From positions 29,440-43,589 of the forward strand of contig SSNU01000365.1 of assembly GCA_012064415.1 (NCBI GenBank): a stretch of 14,150 nucleotides of DNA. The letters run 5' to 3'. The position numbers and the translations under genes are program-made. Shown piece after piece: positions 8,906 to 14,150 of the stretch. Source of the stretch: Gyrodactylus bullatarudis (Eukaryota; Platyhelminthes; Monogenea; Gyrodactylidea; Gyrodactylidae). Position 1 is the stretch's first letter. Each line of letters begins with the position of its first letter. The notes beneath the pieces were generated by a model. That model saw only the letters and a list, made by a program, of their open reading frames with translations, made no database searches and was not told where the DNA came from.

Positions 8906-9620
8906 TTTTAGCAATGAATCAAAATAAATAATCACTGAGTTTAAAATACAATTTTCATAATATTGTATGTCATTATAATGTTGATTGATGAGATCATTCA
9001 GTCTTCTTCTAATGTCATCACTAAACCCTTGTTGAGCTTCATAAAAATAATAGTTTTCTCCAATTCATCTGTTTCGACAACCTCATTCCTATCCATAGAA
9101 TTTGTCAACAAGTTTACTGGGATAACTATCAAAAAAAAACTGGTTCAAAATATTATTTTCTATTGAGAATAAAAGTGAAAATCCAGAGAAGTCAACGGTA
9201 GTTGATAATTAAATCTCAGCCCGTAATTAACAGTATCCATAGTACAAAAAAGGCCATACCTGCAATCGGCAAAACGTAAAAGTCTAATTGAGCTATCAAC
9301 GTTGGACAGATATGTGAAAAGGAAAAAATGATCATGGATACTACAAACCAACCTTAAACCCTCCCCTTTTGTACTCTGGAATCATGCAACCAATCAGAGG
9401 ATATTATATGAAAGGTTGACCAAATCTCAGAGTGCTAATGTGATATCCTATCATGACCAAATTAAATTTTTAAAATCTATTGGCCAACTTTCGAGTTTAC
9501 ATTGTTCTATCCTCTTTTTCTCGATAAATTGAAAATTGGTTAATTCCATCAGCTTAGAGTTCTTCTGATTTAAAGTTTTTATCACTTTCATTTTCGAAAT
9601 TCTCCTTCGACTTGATTATG

Positions 9621-9639
9621 CTTTGAGAAATGTACATTT
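9621..9639 (+). repeat. 19-nt exact direct repeat, copy 2
   Basis: Identical to 75-93 on the same strand; the shared part ends abruptly on both sides. It lies inside the inferred intron. Confidence 0.4.
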
Positions 9640-11179
9640 TCTTTCAATTTAACTTTTTTGTTTTATATTTTTGACAATGAAGAATTGCCGAGACAGTTTT
9701 ATGAACTAGTTTTTCTTGGGAATAAAGCCTCAGTCAGATCTCTCCAGATCCAAAGTTTTCAGTATCTAACCGAAAGCTTCGTCTACATCTAACAAGTAAT
9801 CAGAGAAAGAAGAGATGCATTAAGTAATGTATAAACTCTCTTATTGGCATAAATTTATTGCAACGTTATTTATTTATCTATAGAGAGATATTTGATTGAT
9901 TGAATGTGTCAAGAACCATGTCAAATTCTTGTATAGCTTCGGCATAAAAAAAGTCTCCTCCCGCCAAATCATCAATTATGTGGAATTAGTCAAAGTCTCT
10001 ACACCATGTCTTAATACTCAAATAATACTCACGACTGAGAATCTACAGTACATCAATATCATAGTAATAATTCTTAAATTGAAATAATAATCCCTCTTTT
10101 TTATGTTTGATAAAGAGAGGAACATTTCTTTTTAATCATATTTCCCGTAGAGCTGAAATTTCTTCATCCAAATGCTAAATCATCCGGAATATTTTCAATT
10201 TTCCCATATCTTCCAGAGTAATCAGCTTCAAATAAAGAAACGGATTACAATCAGGGTGGGTGGAGATAGCCAGAGAAAGAAGGAGTGAGATTGATTAGGC
10301 CTTTTCTATGAATTTTTCCAGTTTTTTCTAATGAAATATAGAAAATCAACCAGATCCTCATCAAGATCTTGATAACATTTGAGCATTTCCTGTCAAAGCC
10401 AGGATTTCATTACTGATTTTATCAAAAGAGTGATTTTACACACTGCGCTTTGCTTTCACGGAAAGAAACAATAAATGAAAAATTAAACGTGATTTGATTA
10501 AGGAGTAAGAATCCCCCACAGCTACATCCCATACATACATGCCTGATCAATTATCAGTGATCATGTTGGATAAGCGAAAAGCCATTTCATCTTCAAGCAG
10601 CTTCTACTAGAATTTTGTAATACCTAGAGCACCGAATTTATTACTTTTTAGGAACAAATGCTGCTATTTTACTAAGTACTAAGTACAGTATTTCGAAAGA
10701 TTTCGATTAATTTGAGTGAATGCAATCCAAGATTTACATGAACTGTATTTTGATTGGTTTATGCCTGTCACAAAATCATCTATAATTTCATTGGTCAATA
10801 TATGATAGATGATCTATGTTCTTACTCTAGCTATTCATATATGAAATCAATATATCTCTTTCATTGGCTAAATTACTTAGGTGAAGTTTAAATTTTCCTA
10901 CTTAATATTGTATGAGAGTATTTAACTATTTTAAAAAATAGCAAGGTTTTATTTTAGTGTACTCATATGTAGTCTGTTTAAATATTCCTGAATCTGATAT
11001 TTAACATCTGAGGTAATTCTCATGATTTTGGAATTAGCATAATTCTTGTGCGAACTAATTAAGAATAAAATTCTCCCTCGAATGATGACACAATTATACG
11101 GTCCGTATAACACATCAATCACTTACAAAAGCTACAATTTTTATCATATTTTTAGGCTATCTGGGAAAGTAGACTAAGG

Positions 11180-11325
11180 CTTAGAAGTTCAGTGGAATTC
11201 GTCATTAGTAATCCTTACTTGTTCGATCTCTAACATCTAGGTGTGAGAAGACAATCTCGATCAGTTAGATTTCATATAGACCTGTGACCATGCTTAGCTA
11301 TTAGACTTAATGTCTAAAAATGATC
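11180..11325 (+). repeat. R1 SINE-like repeat, copy B (uninterrupted)
   Basis: Runs from about CTTAGAAGTTCAGTGGAATT through CTCTAACATCTAGG, ACAATCTCGATCAG and TTAGATTTCATATAG to GTGACCATGCTTAGC and TAATGTCT. It matches copy A in two blocks (1365-1446 and 1934-1970) and has no hammerhead-like motif at its 5' side. It ends about 130 bases before the 11456 exon, so the retroposon sits close to the acceptor. Confidence 0.5.
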
Positions 11326-11455
11326 CATATGGTATGATTAAGTTTCCTTTGGTTATGACGAATTTAAGCCAATTATTTGGATCCTATTGTTCCTTTTACA
11401 CAGAAATATACTTCCTTTGATGAAGAATTATTCAGATATATTTTCTATTTTTCAG

Positions 11456-11761
11456 CTGAATAATTGGCTCTTCCAACCAGAGGATTTGATGGTAGAATTC
11501 CACATCAAGTGTAGTGACGCTAAAGGAATTATCAAGATTAATTGTTGGATACAACAGGAAATCCCACATCAAAGGAACATCTTTCTTTCCTTAATTGGTC
11601 CTCAACTCTCATCCAGTGAACAAGATCAAATGAACAATTTACCACATTCACTGCCAATCAGTGAATTAACCATTGAAATAATCCCATCTAACACAAGAGA
11701 AGAAACACTCGTCATTCACCTCGGACTAATTAGAAGAGATGAATCTCCCAAAACATCTGGA
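11456..11761 (+). CDS. Internal exon, probable TGF-beta-superfamily propeptide (C-terminal half; partial gene)
   Basis: Seen: 102 codons between an acceptor tract ending in ATTTTTCAG (11455) and the donor GTAAGA at 11762, phase 0 on both sides. The frame is open from 11387 to the stop at 11768, but residues before 11456 would be intronic. Residues 1-20 include NNWLFQPED; then come E-x-x-IK-C-x-D-x-x-G at 14-24, cysteines at 19 and 30, and RNIFLSLIGP at 40-49. Known: myostatin/GDF11-like propeptides have a similar NWL-x-QPE...E-x-IK...D-x-x-G...NPFL order, and TGF-beta and activin propeptides have R-P-F-L at the last strand. Inference: prodomain of a secreted ligand. Residues 50-102 form a Ser/Gln/Asn-rich spacer, with IRRD at 92-95 only weakly resembling a convertase site. 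The mature cysteine-knot domain is absent, so further exons should follow. Coding status is well supported; family assignment is moderate. Confidence 0.68.
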
Positions 11762-12176
11762 GTAAGATAATTAACTACTTTCAAACATTTACTTTGAATC
11801 ATACTAAATTGCGAATTAAATTACCTAGCCCTTGTCATAAAAACACAAAGTCTAGAGTATCTAAATTTTGAAGCTGATAGTTTTTTTGATGATTTTCTAC
11901 TTCACTTACACTGTGCAACACTCAAATTGGTAATTTTCTATAAATCACAGTTCTGGTTCAACATATTGTCATGCTTATAAGTTTATGTAAGGTCCACATT
12001 GTCACCCCCCCTCTATTTTACAATCGTATATCATATTGAAGAGTGATATTTTGTCCATAACTATTCTATTTTTTACTGTAAAGTCATGAAACGAGCACTA
12101 TTTTAATCATCTAAACGAGACCATCAAAATTATACCACTACGATACCAATAATAATGATGGGAGCATAGCTTTCTA

Positions 12177-12329
12177 CTAGAAAGTTTCTAGCTCTTTAGA
12201 ACTTTGGAGCCACTTGAACCTACGAAAAAAAGTTTTCTGAAAAACTTTTCAATATTAATATTGAAAAGAGAAATTAATATTAAAAGTGAAACTAACCAAT
12301 ATTAAAGGAAATCCTTTTACTTTTAATAT
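12177..12329. repeat. Dense cluster of palindromes
   Basis: Successive perfect inverted repeats: CTAGAAA/TTTCTAG (12177-12191), AAAAGTTTT/AAAACTTTT (12228-12236 with 12241-12249), a 24-bp palindrome with half-site CTTTTCAATATT (12245-12268), and ATATTAAAAGT/ACTTTTAATAT (12277-12287 with 12319-12329) enclosing AAAGGA/TCCTTT (12304-12317). The second and third overlap and cannot form together. No gene lies here. It may be a relic of nested inverted-repeat elements or a cruciform-prone site. Confidence 0.7.
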
Positions 12330-12716
12330 GGGGCATTACACATCAACATGAGTTGAACTACTATCTGACCATGTCAAATCGAGTCAGTGGTCCTGAAAAT
12401 TTTGAGATGCTTTATTTTTCTTTCAGAAAAATAACATTTGATTCCTCTCAAGTTTAAAAAATGATAAAATCGCGCCAACTCTAAATTAAAATTCAAGTTT
12501 TATAATAATATCAAAGATTATTTCAGTTAGTAATTAGTAGAGCCTCAAAACGTCTTAAAAATATTATTTTAACCAGTTATATTCCCTATGTGCTGAAAAC
12601 CATTTAAAACAATGAATATTACTATTATTATGGCAAGGTTCAGAGTTATAAGGTCTTATCTTGAAGAAAATAATACTTTACTTGTTAGGTATTATTTTTT
12701 GAAGCTCTAAAACTAA

Positions 12717-13324
12717 TTATAGTTAGTAATTACTAGGCTAGTGTGAATTTTTTTTCTCTGAACAACTCACGAGAGGACTCACTTTTCTGATAAATTTTAG
12801 TACAGTCAATTTCACACATGATGTCTCGAAATAAATTAAATCTGGAATGAACATCTTTATTTATACCTCTCTGCCCCAAAATATTCGACCAATGAGCATT
12901 GATTTTTCATTGACCAATCAGAATCAAGTATCAGAAACCAAATTATGTACTCAGATCATGTTTTGCATATTTTTAAAGCATGAAAATCATTCTCCATTAT
13001 CCCACGGACATGATAAAATAACGAAATTAACCACGCAGCCCCTTTTGATAACAAGATTACTATTTTTGAAGATAAAAATTAAGAAACTCATTAAATGGCC
13101 AAGGTATTCCAGATTTGATTAGTGATTGCGTAGTAAAAATTCATTGAAAATTGAGCAGCGATTTAAAAATTTTTGGATTTTTAAAACCGAATGACATAAT
13201 GGAGAATCATTCTCGACACATGCTTCAATACAAAATAATGCTTAGAATTTATAGTTGTATCAGAAAAGTTGGTCCTAATGTGAGGTTAAAAATTTCACCC
13301 TAGCCTAGTAATTACTAACTACTG
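12717..13324. mobile_element. R2-like element with about 120-bp diverged terminal inverted repeats
   Basis: Seen: 12721-12740 is an exact 20-bp reverse complement of 13302-13321, and weaker pairing continues inward for about 100 bases (GTGAA-TTTTT, ACTTTTCTGAT, then a TGTCTCGA/TCGACACA region). The right end reads outward CAGTAGTTAGTAATTACTAG, like the CAGTAGAGTA end of the R2 element at 1452. The right arm also shares GCGTAGTAAAAATTCATTG (13128) and TGAGGTT...AAATTT with that copy. The interior contains GACCAAT direct repeats and an ATG-started frame at 12847-13122 (91 codons) that has no recognisable domain and spans repeat sequence. Inference: a non-autonomous foldback or Tc1/mariner-like element of about 600 bp. 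Confidence 0.55.
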
Positions 13325-13382
13325 ATCAAACTAAAAAAATATACTCCATCTGATTGAAACGGGAAATTTTCTACAGGTACAA

Positions 13383-13392
13383 ACACACACAC
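13383..13392 (+). repeat. (AC)5 microsatellite
   Basis: Five AC dinucleotide units shortly after the inverted-repeat element. Confidence 0.8.
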
Positions 13393-13460
13393 CTATTTTA
13401 ACAGATGAAAATGATTATAAATTTTCATATACACATTAGTAGTTAGTATGATCAGTTAGC

Positions 13461-13722
13461 GTGATCAGTGATTTTGAAATAAACTCTTGACAGATATTTA
13501 TTATTCCTACTATTATTATTATTTACTGTTGAAAACACAGAGTTGTTGTTGTGTGTTCTCCTTAGTTTTAAATTAATTTTACTTTTGTTTGTCAGTTGGA
13601 AAAACAATCCCTCCACTTTAAAATAATCAGCGGCCATCTCCACTACTACTGTATCATCATAGCTATCATATTCCAAATAACTGTGATAAAACTTTTATAT
13701 TTCTATCGTGATCACTGATCAC
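13461..13722. mobile_element. Possible small inverted-repeat element
   Basis: GTGATCAGTGAT (13461-13472) is the exact reverse complement of 13711-13722, with a GAAATA block following on both sides. The right end is itself palindromic (GTGATCA-C-TGATCAC, 13708-13722). The interior holds microsatellites and a minus-strand frame starting with TTG. The arms are short, so this is tentative. Confidence 0.3.
13511..13523 (+). repeat. ATT trinucleotide microsatellite
   Basis: About four TAT/ATT units. Together with GTTGTTGTTG near 13544 it creates the Asn-rich look of the minus-strand frame at 13452-13676. Confidence 0.8.
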
Positions 13723-13875
13723 ACAAGCATACATTGTTTGAGAAAATATGACATCCTATTCATCCCTCATCATTTGTATCTGATGTTGCTTTCTTAACTA
13801 TCAAATCTGTCCCTGTCACTTTAGTCTTGAACGTAATTACACTGCACTTTTAATGATGACAATTTCCAATCTCAG

Positions 13876-13950
13876 ACAGAAGAATTTATGGGCTTTAACA
13901 TTGATCTCAATGAATTTGCTCATTTATCCAAAGCTATTTTACTGGAGTAG
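13876..13950 (+). CDS. Candidate terminal exon (24 codons plus TAG), possibly alternative
   Basis: Seen: after the acceptor TTTCCAATCTCAG (ends 13875), a frame continuing phase 0 from the exon at 11456 encodes 24 residues beginning TEEFMGFNIDLNEF and ending AILLE, then TAG at 13948-13950. GTAATG follows directly, so a donor-like site sits just after the stop. A second frame (CAG AAG AAT...) is also open to 13953, which weakens the call. No AATAAA polyadenylation signal occurs between 13950 and the window end. Inference: if used, this exon would end the protein without a mature TGF-beta domain, giving a propeptide-only product. It may equally be a false exon in a long intron that leads to mature-domain exons beyond the window. 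Confidence 0.3.
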   Translation, partial: TEEFMGFNIDLNEFAHLSKAILLE

Positions 13951-14150
13951 GTAATGCGAGCTTCTTCGAAAACATTTGAATTTGTTGGTGAGTCGGAACT
14001 CATTTTGAGGATTTGAACATAAAACGAGTAATTAGTGATAAAGCTTTTATTTCGCCGGATCTCATCAGACTCTTACACCGGCTTGATTTATATATTAAAT
14101 TAATTAACAAAAGTGTATCCTCTTATTGGTTGGTTTGGGAATGCGATTGG
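13951..14150. other. Sequence after the candidate stop; no polyadenylation signal
   Basis: No AATAAA or ATTAAA signal with a GT-rich element is evident. A hairpin GCCGG/CCGGC lies at 14054-14058 and 14078-14082 in a locally GC-richer patch. TTATTGGTTGG near 14124 resembles the CCAATCA-type motifs on the other strand. Confidence 0.5.

Larger units (their letters stand above)
6803..11455 (+). other. Intron of the propeptide-like gene
   Basis: Inferred intron of 4,653 nt with a GTGAGT donor and a TTTTTCAG acceptor. It contains the two R3 direct repeats (7102 and 8777), an AGTT microsatellite (8004), part of the short repeat shared with position 75 (9621) and the R1 copy at about 11180. The stretches 7240-8000, 8020-8770, 8910-9620 and 9640-11180 hold nothing recognised apart from scattered CCAATCA/TGATTGG motifs. 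Open frames at 8963-9166, 9160-9351 and 9896-10087 start with TTG rather than ATG, have low-complexity AT-driven composition and are not called. Confidence 0.55.
11762..13875 (+). other. Intron or downstream non-coding region of the propeptide-like gene
   Basis: Inferred 2,114-nt intron if the exon at 13876 is real, otherwise the start of a longer intron. It holds the palindrome cluster at 12177-12330, the inverted-repeat element at about 12717-13324, AC and ATT microsatellites and a possible short inverted-repeat element at 13461-13722. In 11762-12176 and 12331-12716 I see nothing except AT-rich sequence and a CAGTTAGTAATTAGTAGAG motif at 12524 that resembles the ends of the 12717-13324 element. 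Confidence 0.4.

Noticed and set aside
8963..9166. Open frame rich in Ile/Ser/Val
   Set aside because: TTG start, AT-driven amino-acid content, inside the inferred intron.
9160..9351. Minus-strand open frame of 63 codons
   Set aside because: TTG start. It overlaps a possible decayed R3 copy and has no flanking splice signals.
9896..10087. Open frame of 63 codons
   Set aside because: TTG start, no domain, inside the inferred intron.
12847..13122. ATG-started frame of 91 codons
   Set aside because: Lies inside the inverted-repeat element, lacks any transposase motif, and its composition follows local base content.
13452..13676. Minus-strand frame with an acidic start and Asn-rich tail
   Set aside because: TTG start, and the Asn runs come from ATT and GTT microsatellites. 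An internal ATG with fair context (MAADYF) keeps a slight chance of a first exon on the minus strand, but there is no supporting donor evidence.
14050..14068. Minus-strand CTGATGA followed by GAAA, hammerhead-like
   Set aside because: The eight bases between the boxes cannot form a stem II, and no cleavage site or stem I pairing is evident.
1..14150. tRNA, rRNA, CRISPR array or spliced-leader gene
   Set aside because: Looked for T-loop GGTTCGA-type sequences, regularly spaced repeats and spliced-leader-like sequence on both strands; none was convincing.

Overview
The window looks like a piece of a large, intron-rich, strongly AT-biased animal genome. There is no bacterial-style gene packing. 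The coding evidence is a few short exons with consensus splice sites and matching phase, separated by kilobases of non-coding DNA carrying decayed transposon and SINE-like copies. A degenerate hammerhead-ribozyme motif near 1.3 kb resembles those in schistosome short retroposons, and large introns plus high AT fit a schistosome-like trematode flatworm. That assignment is inference; nothing in the window proves the species.

Coding part. On the + strand, an exon at 6701-6802 (34 codons) and one at 11456-11761 (102 codons) are open in one frame, begin and end in phase 0, and have good acceptor and donor sites. Joined, they read like the C-terminal half of a TGF-beta-superfamily propeptide of the myostatin/activin type: the I-x-L...NWL-x-QPE...E-x-x-IK...G...N-x-FL-x-L order of residues. 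A third candidate exon, 13876-13950, keeps the frame and ends in TAG after 24 codons. No cysteine-knot mature growth-factor domain is visible, so it probably lies downstream of the window. The 13876 exon would then be a cryptic or alternative terminal exon, or a false call.

Non-coding part. 380-580 is a short inverted-repeat transposon (MITE) with 47-bp arms differing at two positions and flanked by TA. 1297-1975 holds a hammerhead-like relic and a SINE-like repeat (R1) split by a TA-flanked inverted-repeat element (R2, about 1450-1913). A second, uninterrupted R1 copy lies at about 11180-11325. Another R2-like element with long inverted ends spans about 12717-13324, and an R2 fragment lies near 4890-5035. 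3390-3650 contains a motif (CTGAAGA...GAAACG) with two mutually exclusive hairpins. A separate 130-bp direct repeat (R3) occurs at 7102 and 8777. A dense cluster of palindromes lies at 12177-12330. Most of the remainder is featureless AT-rich intron or intergenic sequence.

The most interesting observations are the divergent TGF-beta-like prodomain gene with its possible prodomain-only ending, the nested transposon history at 1.3-2.0 kb, and the two ribozyme-like motifs.
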